NCBI RefSeq assembly: GCF_002234675.1
Contig: NC_019880.2
Location: forward strand, 14,683,756 to 14,747,755
Origin: Oryzias latipes
Lineage: Eukaryota > Chordata > Actinopteri > Beloniformes > Adrianichthyidae
Direction of reading: 5' to 3'
DNA length: 64,000 bases
Shown: positions 1-40,357 of the stretch, piece after piece
Position numbering within the stretch: position 1 is the stretch's first letter
Layout: each line of letters opens with the position of its first letter
Translations under genes and position numbers: made by a program
The notes under the pieces: model-generated
Told to the model about the DNA's origin: nothing
Database searches by the model: none
What the model saw: the letters and a program-made list of their open reading frames with translations, nothing else

Positions 1-1283
1 TTTGTTCTCCATTTGCGCAACATCTGGTACAACATTTCCTAAGGCATCTCTGGAATAAATGGATTTTTTTTGCTTCCTTAAGAGAGATTAATTTGTGTGA
101 TGCAAGTATCTTTACATGAATGAGATGGACATGCGTGGCTTAAGGTTATGGTCGCAGTTTGGAGGTTAGACGTTCTAAGAAATTTTTGAAAAAAGTTTCA
201 GTTTTAGCAAATTTGGGCATAAAAGTAAATGCAGTACTGGGTACCTTAGCTCAAACATTGCTTTTTATAATGGATGAAATACGAACAAAAATAAAGAAAA
301 AGCCTGTGTTAGGCAGGAATTTTCACTTTAAAGTCCCACTTCGATCATCTTTTGTTCTTTTTTTCAAGGAATTCCCAGTGGTGTTTTAACAATGATTGTG
401 CCGTTTTTAGCCGAAAAAAAAAAAAATGGTGTTTTCGAGGACAAAGTTTCCCAACCCTGTCCTCTGGGGACACTACTCATACCTTGCTCATAGTTTCTGC
501 AGAGCGGCAGTAGTTCATTTGAAATTTGCCTCCGAGTTGTGAGTGGGACTCTTGGAGCTTAGCAACCACACCTCCCCTTCCTGTCACCCATAACTGAGAG
601 CTTACAGCCCCTCAGACCCCCAACCTAGCATTACCGATGCAACAAAAATGGTGACCAATATAGGCGCTATCCAGAAATACACTTTTGAGTCAGATGCCAG
701 CTTGGATGAGGATAATAAAGACGTCTATTTGTCTGAAAGTAGATGCATCAGATGGAGCAGAGCAATGAGCTTGTGGTCCTCCCAGGGTATTTTATACATC
801 ACATTTTTCTGTCTGCTCTTTAATCACAACGATTCAAATAAAGAAATACTCAGAAATGCAATTTTTAATCTCAATTTTCTTTATCTGTGTCCTCCATCAT
901 TAAAAAATGCAGCAAGAGCGTGTTAAAAACGCAATTTTCCTCAAAGTGGGTCCTTAAATGATTTCTAAATTGCAAATGGGTGCATAAATTAAATGGTTGC
1001 AGGTGTGAAGAAAGATTTTTACCCATCAGATGACCTACACTTCATAAAAAGACATTGACCTCCTCTGGTCATTTTAACCTACAAACAGTACAGCGATTAA
1101 AAGAAGCTGCTGTTCTGGGAAGTTAAAATAAAACTGTTTGCATGTATCACTGAACCCCAAAATTTAGAATGCACGTTCATTTGTGTTTGTTTTTTCTCAG
1201 TTTGTTTGTGCCGGAAAAAATCTTTCCATTTGTCACAAGTTGTTTATTTTTGCCTCTTCTTGTCAATATCTTTCTCATCTTAG
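1..1283. other. akt1 intron upstream of the first visible exon
   Basis: No coding exon is visible, and the expected N-terminal akt1 exon (ending in a lysine-arginine stretch before GEYIK) is not found. About half of the stretch (roughly 240-935) is a dispersed repeat, described separately. Confidence 0.6.
240..935 (-). repeat. dispersed repeat family R1, copy a
   Basis: This interval matches, on the minus strand, other copies at about 13340-14040, 34090-34370 and 38785-39150. Shared landmarks are a 'ttcttgtggcacttttctcatgatgg'-like edge (read in two parts), 'ccacaagctc', 'gctctgctccattctgatgc', and at the other end 'agtgggactttaaag'. It has no recognisable coding sequence and no clear terminal repeats, so its class is unknown. 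It is probably a non-autonomous fish element of 600-700 bp. Confidence 0.6.
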
Positions 1284-14183
<12,900 letters not shown>

Positions 14184-15925
14184 ACTCTCAAGCATTCCTC
14201 TGGTCCCACCATCTCCACCCGACTGCACTCTCCAAAGGCCGAGGCGTCAGCCGTGTCCTCTCAGTATTGTCTGCAGGAGCTCCCATTGGTTGCAACATTC
14301 ACAATCTGCAAAGCTGTGTTTAATAGGAAGGAGGGGGTGCAAGTAAAAACAAAGATGCATGTGTTTGCTCTGTGCAGCTTTTTAAAACTGACCATGGAGA
14401 TAACACTACCTTCCATTCCTGGCTGGCTTGTACCGAGCATTTCTACACCATAACGGATGGAGCGGGGGAATAGTTGCACAAATTAGGGTACTGCTATAAA
14501 TCAAATAATCTTAATAGGTGTTTTTTATACATACAATAAAATATCAAACATTTTAAAATACAAAATAGGCATGCTGTGGACCAAAAACATCATGTGAGCA
14601 GAGAGTGAGTCTCCTTTTTTTTCTTTTGAGTGGGTGGTAAATCCATGTTCTCCCCAAGTCCTTTCAGACATTTTTTTTTTGTTTCATAATTGAATGTACC
14701 GTATCAAATAAAGTTGATTTTCCTGCATTTGTATGTGTGGTAACACATGGCTAATTTCCCTAAGACTGAAGTTTCCTCATCTGGAAAAATGTTAATTATT
14801 GTTTTTTTTTTATCACTTTCTGCCCACCCTGATGCAGTACTGATATTAGTCAGTTGTATTGTCATGCCACACCATAATTGGTCTCACAAATCAATTGTGC
14901 AATACAGTCTCGACATGAGGAATGGCACACATGTGGAAAATGCAGCACGAGTAACCATTTGACCATTGGTTGGCCTGCTGTTTGCACATCACAAAAAACC
15001 CACGGTTTCCTGTCCCACGTAGCTTTTTTTTTGTTTTGTTTTTCCCCAGCTCCCCTAAAGTAGGCGCTTCCAGAAGCCGTTTGATTATGGATGCTGTTCT
15101 GCAGACACCTCAGTTTCCTTCAGATCTCTGTGCTCAGAAACTTTTGTCCTCTGGATTTTTCTTCTATGTGCAGGACACTATTGGGTAATTTCCACCCGGT
15201 GCATATGCTGCAGCCTCAATGAGGTCACTTTAACAGAAGGCACTTCTTTAAGAATACTTTGCAAGCAACTGGGCTTCAGGGAAAACAAAACACAGGCATC
15301 TCTGTTCTGCTACTTTAGGGGATTTCTAACCCTTCAGGAGCTTCTGAGTTATTTATAAAACCAGCATGGAATAAAATGAGTTTTACTCTGCCAATGATAT
15401 GCACTTTGCTGCCCCAAAATGATTGTATTAGACCCGTATTTGTATTTTGTGGTTGGTAAAGACAAAGTTTGCTTTTTTTTATATCAATTAAACACAATTT
15501 GGTTTGTTTGATTTCTTTCCATTTAAGGACAGCAGAAGAACTGTCTCTTTGAAAGGCAAACTCTTGCGTTTGAGTTTCCAACAGCACTTCAGTATTCTTA
15601 AGAAACCAGATAATCATTTCTTTCAAAACTGCCTAAATGAATGTAAAGATTTTTATATTGTTCTTAATCGTTTGCATACTTTTTTTTTTTCTGCTTTTTG
15701 AGTCTGTTTCTTACTTACTCCTATGCCTCTCCCCTTTACTATCAAATTCTGAACAATGGGAAAATTACTTTTATATTTTTTCATTGAAACTTTTTTGTAC
15801 CTGCCCCACTTTTTATTCCCATGACTGATGACACCAGCTTTAGTAAACGTATACACTTTGTACACAGTTTTTACTCATTTCTTTCAAACTGATGAAATAA
15901 AAGGTCTTAAAGGTCTGCTATGTTG
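14184..15925 (+). other. akt1: akt1 3' UTR (probable extent)
   Basis: No gene-like reading frame follows the akt1 stop here. Candidate poly(A) signals AATAAA lie at 14707-14712 and 15896-15901. The second is followed by TG/T-rich sequence, so transcripts could end near 15.92 kb. The boundary is inferred; no transcript evidence is available. Confidence 0.5.
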
Positions 15926-16116
15926 ACTTATTTCTTACACTGAAAAAAATGTTATGGAAACGACACAAGCTGGACTTATTGTTCTTTTAGGGATTAATAT
16001 GTTGGAAAAACTGTGTTGCTTATGAATCTGCCTGTGAGCACAGGATTAAGATCAGTGAAAACGGGAGTTTCGTTTGAACCTTTTTGTGATTACATCCTTA
16101 AGACAAGCTTTGTGAA

Positions 16117-16311
16117 ATGGATGTTCCAACACTCAGCAGCTCCAACTGTGTCTTGGCTGTGTTCTCTGACTCTGTGAGGCAGCTTAGGTCCATGTCTGAG
16201 GCTCTGCAGCTGCTCCGAGATGAGGAAGGATGCTCCCCCCAGGGCCCTGGGCAGATGGTGCGGTCTCTGGAGCAGATGTTGACAGCCAGAACTCACTGTA
16301 TGGTCTTTTGA
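16117..16311 (+). CDS. putative small ORF, 64 aa, unrecognised
   Basis: An ATG-to-TGA frame (MDVPTLSSSNCVLAVFSDSV... to ...RTHCMVF) sits in a locally GC-rich patch within AT-rich intergenic DNA. The middle reads as a helix (RQLRSMSEALQLLRDEE), and the last four residues, CMVF, formally fit a CaaX prenylation box. I recognise no family. No splice partners are evident. It could be an unannotated microprotein, a relic exon of a lost neighbour, or chance. Confidence 0.25.
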   Translation: MDVPTLSSSNCVLAVFSDSVRQLRSMSEALQLLRDEEGCSPQGPGQMVRSLEQMLTARTHCMVF

Positions 16312-16554
16312 CCACCTGCAATGCAGACAAGCATCACTTAGCGAGCCAGAGGCCTTGGCCCAGCGCGGCCATTGCATGACAATTATCGCAACTTATCTGA
16401 CTTTTGCTAGTGTTCTCAAAGCTTTTTGCAGGTCTTCCGGTGGAGGATGAATCTGCCGGTCAAAGGTTCTTGATGGGAAACTGCAGATATAACACTTGAA
16501 AATTCAGTAAAAATATTTCTTTGTCTTCAATTCTACAAGTATGACTTAAGTTGG

Positions 16555-17110
16555 GGTCTGTAATGTTCATCATAGATACACTTTAATCTGGCAGACAGAA
16601 TGCAAGAGAAGGATCCCAAAAAATTATATTGTGTGAATTTTGAAGGGAATTATATGTATAATACAGGTGAATCAGATGCACCATTTAAAATGGTGCAAAT
16701 AAATAGAAATGTTTTGGGGCTGTTTCTAGCCAGCACAAACTTTCAACTGTTTAAGGTCACTCCACCTTTAAATGCTTTTCACATAGCCACTCCTTGGTTG
16801 GTGATGTCTTTGGGATCATTGTCCTGCTGGAAGATCCACACATTTTTCAATGCTCTTAATGATGGAAAGAGGCTTTTGTTCAATGAGAATGAATGAGACC
16901 ATACATTGTCTCATTCATTCTTTCCCTAATACAGATCAGTAATTTGGTTTTCTTTGCAAAAAATCATGATGTTTCCACCCCCATGCTTTACAGTGGATAT
17001 GGTGATCTTAGGCAAAAATGAAAGACTTGAGATCAGTTTAAAAATCTCATCTCCAGAAAAAAACACCTCTTTTTTTGTTTAATTTACAGCCTTGAATGTT
17101 TCCGGACAAG
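16555..17110 (-). pseudogene. decayed Tc1/mariner transposase fragment
   Basis: Reading the minus strand from high to low, 'actgtaaagcatgggggtgg' (TVKHGGG) at about 16974-16995 is followed by 'cagcaggacaatgatcccaa' (QQDNDPK) at about 16812-16832. These are two landmark segments of Tc1-family transposases in the correct order. Stops and indels interrupt the frame, so the element is dead. The left end shares a Tc1 terminal-type stretch ('tctgtaatgttcatcatag') with 11965-12125. Confidence 0.8.
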
Positions 17111-17456
17111 TGAGTCAAAATCCATGTGCGTCTGATCCACCTGCTGCTGGAAGCTGACTGAAAATGCAATTTAGGTTATCAATTCTTTTACTAAACTGTA
17201 AAAGAAAGTGTAAAAAAAGCTAAAAGACATCAGAAATTTTATTATTGTCATTGTTACACCAAAAGCTTGTGACAACGAAAATCCTGGTGCTTTACAGCTG
17301 TTTAGTCAGAATAAAAAAAGGACTAGAGATATATACTTATATAAATACATACGTACACGCATTGCACATACATCATTATTGCACTTCCGCACTTCCTGAA
17401 CTTCTAAATATTGCACATGATTTGGTATACAGTTGATACAAACGTTTTTTTAATAT

Positions 17457-17510
17457 AGTATATATAATATAGTATAGTATAGTATAGTATAGATATAGTT
17501 TTTATATATA
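17457..17510. repeat. TATAG-type simple repeat
   Basis: Short runs of 'tatagtatagtatag' and TA-rich units form a low-complexity tract in the akt1-cep170b intergenic region. Confidence 0.8.
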
Positions 17511-17792
17511 AGCTGTGTCAAAGATTTTATTGTTTAGTCCCTTGCTTGTGAATATAATGACATCTGCTGTCTTTCTAGAAGTTCACACAGCTGAACTGCT
17601 GCAAAAATGTACAGTATGTTAACACATGGAAAATGAGTTGTGTTATCATTTGCAAATAAATCTTTTACTCTGAATGGACACCTGAGGACAGTTCTGAACA
17701 TTTTGGTTTAACAAGAAAAGACTAATTCAATTAATTATAGCTCTACCGCCATCTAGCGGTGATAGCCTACCTGCATGCAACTAGTTTAAAAA

Positions 17793-17997
17793 CCCTTGTG
17801 CTGTCTTAGATGACCCCACCCTTACATTGACGTGTTGTCCCTACCATGACAAAGGTGGATAAAGGTGGAAAGATTTCATGTAATTCATGGACACCAGTGA
17901 AGATCACAAATCATTGAAGAAAAAAGGTTCAGAGCACTGTCTAGTGGGTCTAGATGACCCAACTCCCAACCTTAAAGTGCCTAGGATAGCACAAGGG
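17793..17997 (+). mobile_element. piggyBac-type MITE, copy A, 205 bp
   Basis: The left terminus CCCTTGTGCTGTCTTAG and the inverted right terminus CTAGGATAGCACAAGGG match copies at 44711-44911 and 45127-45331. Copy C (45127-45331) has exact TTAA duplications, the hallmark of piggyBac transposition. Copy A is the same length (205 bp) with degenerate flanks (AAAA and TTAC). Confidence 0.8.
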
Positions 17998-18699
17998 TTA
18001 CATCAGGTAAACGTATTTGGAAACGTGAGATAATTTGACATAATTTAAAGGCAATATCCTCACCAATGACATGTCATTTCTTTTGCCTGTTGGTTTTGTT
18101 GGCATTTAATTAAATCTGTCAAAGTTTATTGTAGTTTTAATTATTTCAAAGAAATACTGTTTGTTAAAAATTGAAATATATACTGCAATATTTGTATCTA
18201 GTAAGATAGGGGACAAAATAATATCGTTGACAGATAATCTCAAGTTTGCGATTTAAAGCAAAATGTCTCGCAATCTTTTGCACTCCTAAGTTTAATATTT
18301 AAAATGACAGGCAGTAAACACAGACATGGGACAAAGCTCGTCTATATGAATGAAGTTGACTCGCCTGTTTTAAAAACTTTTGTTCGAGGCAAACAGGTCT
18401 TGGCAGTAGTTCATTTTTGTTCATGTAAAAATTCGCACCGGTCAGAAAGCAAAAATATTTTCTAATATATTTTTATATGATTAATTACATTCTACATATG
18501 CCTTTAGGGGCATTGACTCGTTTTGCATTCTCAATTGCTGTATTTTCAGGGCCCTGAAAATCAGACAGAGTGACACATCTCGCAGTTGCCTGAGGAGGAT
18601 TAAACTCGTTTGATGGGACTTGACCAGATACGTCACTGTATCTGAACAGGGAGAATAGTTTCGTCCGCTTGTCATTCCCAAAGGAGGAAGAGGGTGTGT

Positions 18700-18826
18700 T
18701 TAGAAATTTACCTGTTCAGTGCTCTCGTGGGCAGTAACATATTTGAACCCTCAAAATTAACTGAGTTTACTATCGTCACGTAAAACGCTGGCTTCACTCA
18801 GGCGTAAAACGGAGAAGGCGATAAAG
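18700..18826 (+). promoter_or_regulatory. cep170b: possible cep170b first (non-coding) exon and promoter
   Basis: A strong splice donor (GTGAGT) at 18827 follows 'ggagaaggcgataaag'. The next usable acceptor in the right place is at 20437-20438, directly before the cep170b start exon. The exon start is not determinable. This is an inference from splice signals only. Confidence 0.35.
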
Positions 18827-20435
18827 GTGAGTCTTGGCTGGGAGCAGAATGTTGGGGAGAAGGGGAAAAGCTTGTTTTTCGGTTAGAGCACAGCTACGTC
18901 ACTGTCACCTCTGTCTGGGTGACTTTCGAAAGGTTTCACTCGGCTTTACGAGACTGTAAAAATCTGAAAACATGAGAACAGACAAATTTGGTTTTACTAG
19001 TGTTGAGTTAGCTACAGCAGGAAGTAAACCGTGTCCTGGAAGTTGTAGGCTAACGTTAACTGACACTACGGGGACCATTCCAACAGGTACCCCAGCCTGA
19101 TGATCTGTAGCCGCTGCTGTGAGTATTTATTTCTGTTTTTTTAAATGACAAATAAAGTAAATGCTTCGAAATACTAAACGATACATAGATTTGACGAAAA
19201 ATAATGCAGCCAATAAACAGAAAAATCAAGATTAGATCAATTTGTTGATACTTTGAACCACAAGTAAGATGGTATCTTCTAGGTGTATCACACTTTGTTA
19301 GATGTTGAGACTGTTTCCCAACACCGATCCCCTCCTTTCATTGCATGTTTGTCATGTTTCTCCGGTTCAGCTCACTTTATTCAAATTATCATCTCTGTAG
19401 CATGAGTTGCTATTTGAATCAGGTGTGCTGGAAAGGGGAAAAAATGTAAACCATGGGCTCTAAAAGTAGGATTAAGAGGCACTGACACTTTATTTTGGTA
19501 ATCAAAGAACATTTTCTGATGCTTTTTTTTTAAAATAAAAAAGACATCTTATAAAAAAAAATCAACCATTCTAACAAATGTTTGTGTGATTTATTTAATT
19601 GCATTAATAGTAACAAAAACTAATTTTTAGATCGGGGTCTACAACCTGCGACTGTGGAGCCACAGAGAGGCCTCCATAGCGGCTCTCTGGTTGAAGAAAA
19701 ATAAAATGTTTTTAATTCTAAAAAGTAGCTGTAAAGTAAAAAGTGAGTCAGTAGTAAAGTGTGTATCACATGTCGAGCTAAAACATTTTGACAGATTTTT
19801 GAGTGCCTTGTACCACAGAAAATCTTTTGGAGGTAAACCTGAGTTAAGGTGCACCTGATTAAAAGGTGGATTTTCTATTTTTCAACAAATTCAAGGATTT
19901 TAAGTGCACCTAGTTAAAAAGAATACAGTAAAATTAACTTCATTTGCTCTGATGTAATTTTGACTATTTAGATGTAAAGATTTCTGAATGAAATGCACCA
20001 CAAATAGTAAAATCAACCTTTTTTGAATAACTGCACTGATATATTTGCTGCATTGCTATGACAAAGGGTCTTATTTTGAAAGAAAGTCATTTGAACCTTT
20101 TCCAAAAGTTATATACTATTTTATATTTTGAAAAAAAGGCTATTTTCTCTTTATGTTTATGTTTTTTTTTTCTGCCCAAAAAATAAAACGAAATACAATT
20201 TAGTGTCTTTATATTTCTAAAGGGTGAAGTCAGACTTTGTGGCTCCTATTGGAAATCGACTTGAATGGCTCTAAGTGTTGAAGGTTGCAGACAACAGTTT
20301 TAGATAAAGAAATGTGACAATATTCTCCCTCCACAACCAATTGAACAATTGCTGAACAACATTCCCCGAAAGGTTTCATTCTTTTTTCCGTGTTTCCTGA
20401 CATTTAACCAAATCTTTTCCTTTTTTTTTTTTTGA

Positions 20436-35753
<15,318 letters not shown>

Positions 35754-37075
35754 GATCCGGCACAGACAGCTGGATTTCTGCCATAAATAAACCCAGATGC
35801 TGATTGTACACAAGTGAAAGCAGGTAAAGGAGAAGTGAGACTCCAGAGGCCTCCAGCTCATCCAAAGCTGCCCGAGACATTTCGCTATGTTTCCGCTTTA
35901 AAACACCTCAACCAGAATCTGTTTACTACAAATTACTTTTGTTATATTGCCAATGAGAAGACCAACAGACGGGATTTTTAAATCAGTGTTATTGTGTGGT
36001 TTACTAAAAAAATCAGCCTGAGCAGGAGCATCTCAGGGAAATCTTTACGTACTTCAGAAAAGTTTGTTTACAGCCCAGTCATCTTCAGGCAGAGCATTTC
36101 AGTCAAAACGGAGTTTGGTGATGGAGGGGTAACAACCATGAATGCCTGTTCTTTTTTTTCCATGAATGAATGTGTATTTATGTTATGACCCTTTTATTTA
36201 CCAGATCTGTAGAAGATCGGGGAAACTGTCAGATTTTGGGAGACTCAGTCGGCTCTAATGCATTTTATGCAATGTTGCACAGTTGATATATGACACTTAA
36301 ACCTTAAAGTTAAAAAAAAGGATGAACTCCAGTAAAATCACTTGCTGGTTTTGAACTGAAATTATAAATATATAAAATATTTAAAGCCTGTTTTATGAGG
36401 TGCATTTTTGTGTCAAAAACAGTTCTGAACGCACACAATTAAACGAGCTGAACAACAGATGCACCTCCCTCAGCATTTGTGTATTTATAGTTAGAAATAT
36501 ACATGCTGAGCACTGTCAGAGCATTGTGATGCCAGTTTCTCTAAAGTCACAAGTTCTTTTTTGCTGAGTTCTCACATGACCGTAAATTTTAGCGATGAAG
36601 TTGTAAAACCTGAGTTTGTTGAGTAAAGATCTGATGACTGTTATGCAGATTACCTCTTGATTATTATTTTTATTTTTTTTGCACTAATGGAAACCTTGTC
36701 CCTTCATCCTAAAATGCTGCAAAGCTGAAACTTGTTCTTCCAGGTTGAAGATTGTCGTTTGTGCTGCTGTTGAAGCAGAAAAAGGTTGTTTATTCTGAAG
36801 CAGATCCTGCTGGTGGGTCTGACTGGGATGCATCTACAGGAGCCACCCACGCTGTTTAGTTCAGCTTGTTGACTCAAACAAAATGTTTTTCTGAATACAT
36901 AGCTGCTACGGGACAACCCACCCTGAAGTTTTACTGTATCAAATAAGAAAAAGTTTCAATATTTTGATGGTCAGTTTTTGTTCATTTTATTCTGAAATGA
37001 TTGTCTTTTGCTTGCGGATATTTATGTTTGAAATCATTTGTAAATTGTTGATTTTTATTTTTGAATAAAATTAAT
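35754..37075 (+). other. cep170b: cep170b 3' UTR (probable)
   Basis: AATAAA signals occur at 35786-35791 (close to the stop) and 37064-37069, giving a possible short or 1.3-kb 3' UTR. No other gene is visible. A (GT)n tract starts immediately after the distal signal, at about 37088. Confidence 0.5.
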
Positions 37076-37081
37076 AACCAA

Positions 37082-37087
<6 letters not shown>

Positions 37088-37126
<39 letters not shown>
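37088..37126. repeat. (GT)n microsatellite
   Basis: About 19 GT units lie just downstream of the distal cep170b poly(A) signal. Confidence 0.97.
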
Positions 37127-37442
37127 TTTTTTTTTTAATGCTGTGGCTACGCCTTAAACTCCTAAAACCAAACCATGTCATTCGATCTGAAATGAAAGTG
37201 AAAAGAGGAACTGTGCTGTAATACAGTACAAACAAAGATAAGCAGTGGAGCCTCATTTTAAAGCTGAGAGGAGAAAGGAAACTGTTCCAGCTGCATCTGT
37301 TCTCCTCAAATCACTTCTTCTTTCATTTCTCTAAAAGCTTAACTTTTTTAAGTGTTAAGAGCTGCTGTGGGTATGGAGCCGACCATAAACTCCCAAAACT
37401 AATTTTAATCTCTGACAAGAGAGCCGAGCGTGGAGGAGGAAG

Positions 37443-40357
37443 ATGACCTCGATGTACAGAAGTCTCCATGACAATTATATTTCAAACAAAGGGGTAAGTT
37501 AGCTTTTACCGATCCAACCAACCTTCCTTTTCTGTGGTTTTGGTTCAAACTTTTCTTTTGCTTGTGCTGCTTTAAGAGGAAGACCAGTTGTGCGGTTCTG
37601 GCAGTTGTGTTGGGCTGCCTCACTGTTCTGGGCATTATTCTGGCAATCGCAGTGCTGGAGAGACCGCCACCCCCCAAAAACAAAGAGACTTTTCCACAGG
37701 AGCCTGCATGGAACAATTCCTCCAACGACCAGTGCAGGTCCACACTGTGAACTCTAATACTGTTATCGTCTGTTTCCTATTCAGGGCTGACTGAAGTTCT
37801 CTTTAGTCTCTTTTCTGAAATGAGTCCCACTAAATTTCCTTTTTTTTTTTAAATTGGACTTTAAGAACAAAAAAACTGCTTTTCTTTGACAAACGATTGA
37901 CTTAAAACTTCTTAAAGTAACACTATTTTGACTATTTAAGATCATGTTTTTAAATAATTGAAAAACAGTCACAGCAAAGAAAGAGGAAGTCAGGCTAAGC
38001 TGTGTGCTGTCTAAAACAACATTGAATAGTTTCCCTCATAATGAAACATTAACTATGTCGAATTATCAGATGTTAGTTACATCTTGGAAATTGGATTGTA
38101 ACAGTAAAAATAAAAGATTTTCATATTTAAACTTTTTCAAAGTAATCCGTGTTTTTGTTTTTTCTTCCTAGATTTGAGGTTGTAGAGAGCATTCCGGAAG
38201 ATTTAAATTATACAAATTATACTGGAAATGTCACGTTTGGAAGACCGTTGGAGCAAGTTTGGAAGGATCTTCTATCCATCGCCACAGAGCGGGTGGAGGT
38301 GACCTCTTTCTACTGGACATTGACTGGAGAAGATATCAATGTCAACTCATCATCTGACCTGTCTGTGAGTTCCCACTGCAAGTAGAAAATAGCTGCATCA
38401 TTTAAGAAAATGTTGCTTAAAGTAAACAAATAACACTGGGAGTCATTTTCTTCCTTGTAGGGGAGGGACATCCTCAAAGAGCTGGGGGAGCTACCGTCGA
38501 GGAATGTTTCCGTCCGAGTGGTGACCAGTGTTCCCACCGTCAAAACAAACACCACTGACTTAAAGATTTTAAAAGAAAAAGGTTTGAGCTTTCGTTTTGT
38601 TTTTAACCCATATTGCAATTTTTAAAAGTGGATTTTTTTTTAGGTGTTCAGGTGAGAAGGGTGAACTTTGGGCGCCTGGCTAAAGGTGTTCTCCACAGCA
38701 AGTTCTGGATCGTCGATGGAAAACATCTTTTCATTGGAAGTGCCAACATGGACTGGAGGGCTCTGACACAGGTTTGACCTTAAATAATAATGAAAATGGT
38801 GTTTTTGACATGTTCTTGTGGCACTTTTCTCATGATGGAAGACATATGTAATGAAAATTAAGCATAAAATTGCATTTCTGACTATTTCTTTATTCAAGTC
38901 GTTGTGAATGAGGAACAGACGAAAAAATGCAGGTTGAAAAAGCCTGTGTTTGTGATGTAGAAAATCGGCTGGGTGAGCCACAAGCTCCCAGCTCTGCTCC
39001 ATTCTGATGCATACACTTATGGAGACTAGATCCATGTACATCTTTGTTTTCTGACTTAAAACTGCTCGCCATTTCTGTTGGAACAGTCCCGCCCACAACT
39101 CAGAGGCGAATTTCTAATGAACTCCTGCCACTCTCCAGAAACTATTTCACTGGGGCAGAGTTTTGTTTCCTTTTCCATGTCTCCAGTATTTGTTTACTTG
39201 TGTGCAGGTGAAGGAACTTGGAGTTGTGGTCCACAACTGCTCTAGTCTGGCGAGAGACCTCCATAAAATCTTCCAGTCCTACTGGGTGATGGGTCAGCCC
39301 AACAGCTCCCTGCCACAGCAGTGGCCTTCAAAGTTTGACACCAACATCAACAAACATCACCCTCTGCTGGTCAGACAGGAGAACAACTCCGGCGCAGTTT
39401 ACATTGCTGTGAGTTCCCCAGATTTCACTTCCTATTTTTCTATTTAGCCACATTTCAAACATTCAAAAATGTTTGGGGTCTTGTGATATTGAATTTTAGT
39501 GGAAGCAAGGGCCTTTTTGTGCTTTTCCTCAGGCTTCCCCACCCACGTTCTGCCCTTCATCCAGAACTCAGGACCTGGAGGCCATTCTTGGCACCATCTC
39601 TGAAGCTCAGCACTTTATTGACGTAGCTGTCATGGAGTACTCCCCCACCGTTTGCTATTTGAAGCCTCAGAAGTTAGCTGAACCTACCAAAAACAAGCTG
39701 CCGTGACTAAATTCTCTGTTTACCCATCAGACTGTGGTATCGTCACAGGTACTGGCCGTTCATCGACGATGCCATCAGAACAGCAGCATTTGAGAGGAGA
39801 GTGAAGGTCAGACTGCTGATCAGCTGTGGGCGAGACTCTAATCCAGCCATGCTGCCCTTTCTCGAGTCTCTGGCTTCCATACGTTCCTCCGAGTATCACA
39901 TCAATGTCCAGATTGTAAGTGAAAATGTAGAATGACCTTCACATCCTCAAAAAATGATTTTTTTTCCTAACACATCATTCTGATTTTTAGAAAGTGTTCA
40001 TCATCCCAGTAGGAAATCATTCCGGCATCCCTTTTTCTAGAGTCAACCATAACAAATACATGGTGACAGATAAAACAGCTTATGTTGGTGAGTAACCATG
40101 AGGAGGAAAGCTATTTATTTGTGTGTTTTGTAAGCCTGAAAAGATAAATTTGGCTTTATAACCCAGGGACCTCCAATTGGGCAGGAGACTACTTTCTGAC
40201 CACAGCTGGAGTGAGTCTGGTGGTTTCCCAGCATGCACAGAGTTCTGGCACACTGCGTGGTCAGCTGAAGGAGATTTTTAACAGAGACTGGAACTCGGAA
40301 TTTGCGGTGAACTTGGCTGATCTTGGACACCATCCTGACTGTGCTCTATCCAGATGA
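37443..40357 (+). CDS. pld4: pld4, endolysosomal phospholipase D family nuclease, 10 exons
   Basis: Exons: 37443-37493, 37577-37737, 38172-38364, 38461-38581, 38644-38771, 39208-39408, 39533-39672, 39749-39914, 39991-40087, 40167-40357. The total is 1449 nt, 482 aa. PLD3 and PLD4 are type II membrane proteins of the endolysosome that act as 5'-3' single-strand exonucleases rather than true phospholipases. Exon 2 gives one hydrophobic membrane segment ([20 protein letters not shown]) after a short cytosolic tail. Two HKD motifs are intact: [10 protein letters not shown] with GSANMDWR, and [10 protein letters not shown] with GTSNW. Several N-glycosylation sequons fall in the lumenal part. PLD4 is chosen over PLD3 by position next to cep170b and akt1; sequence alone is ambiguous. 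The start ATG gives [17 protein letters not shown]. Confidence 0.9.
37577..37737 (+). CDS. pld4: pld4 exon 2, transmembrane anchor
   Basis: It starts [19 protein letters not shown] with a basic residue pair on the cytosolic side and a roughly 21-residue hydrophobic stretch. A proline-rich stem ([10 protein letters not shown]) with an NNSS sequon follows. Confidence 0.88.
38644..38771 (+). CDS. pld4: pld4 exon 5, first HKD motif
   Basis: It encodes [19 protein letters not shown], then [20 protein letters not shown]. The H-x-K-x4-D catalytic set is complete. The donor gtttga is weak but fixed by the frame, since the next exon starts [11 protein letters not shown]. Confidence 0.92.
38785..39150 (+). 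repeat. dispersed repeat family R1, copy b
   Basis: This copy lies in pld4 intron 5. It aligns along about 250 bp with the reverse complement of copy a, including 'tgcatttctgactatttctt' and 'gctctgctccattctgatgc'. The open frame of about 150 codons on the minus strand here is repeat sequence, not a gene. Confidence 0.65.
39991..40087 (+). CDS. pld4: pld4 exon 9, second HKD motif
   Basis: It reads [20 protein letters not shown], then [13 protein letters not shown]-x-K-x4-D is present with aspartate. From memory, human PLD3 and PLD4 have glutamate at the last position. Confidence 0.92.

Larger units (their letters stand above)
15926..18700. other. akt1-cep170b intergenic region
   Basis: It holds a small GC-rich ORF (16117-16311), a decayed Tc1 transposase (16555-17110), simple sequence around 17457-17510 and a piggyBac-type MITE (17793-17997). 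No zinc-finger (C2H2) frame is seen, although ZBTB42 lies between these genes in human. Confidence 0.6.

Noticed and set aside
37071-37256. Open frame with Thr-His repeats
   Set aside because: It is the translation of a (GT)n microsatellite, not a protein.
38640-39098. 152-codon minus-strand frame
   Set aside because: It is antisense to pld4 exon 5 and repeat R1 copy b; the same peptide pieces appear in the repeat copy near the left edge.
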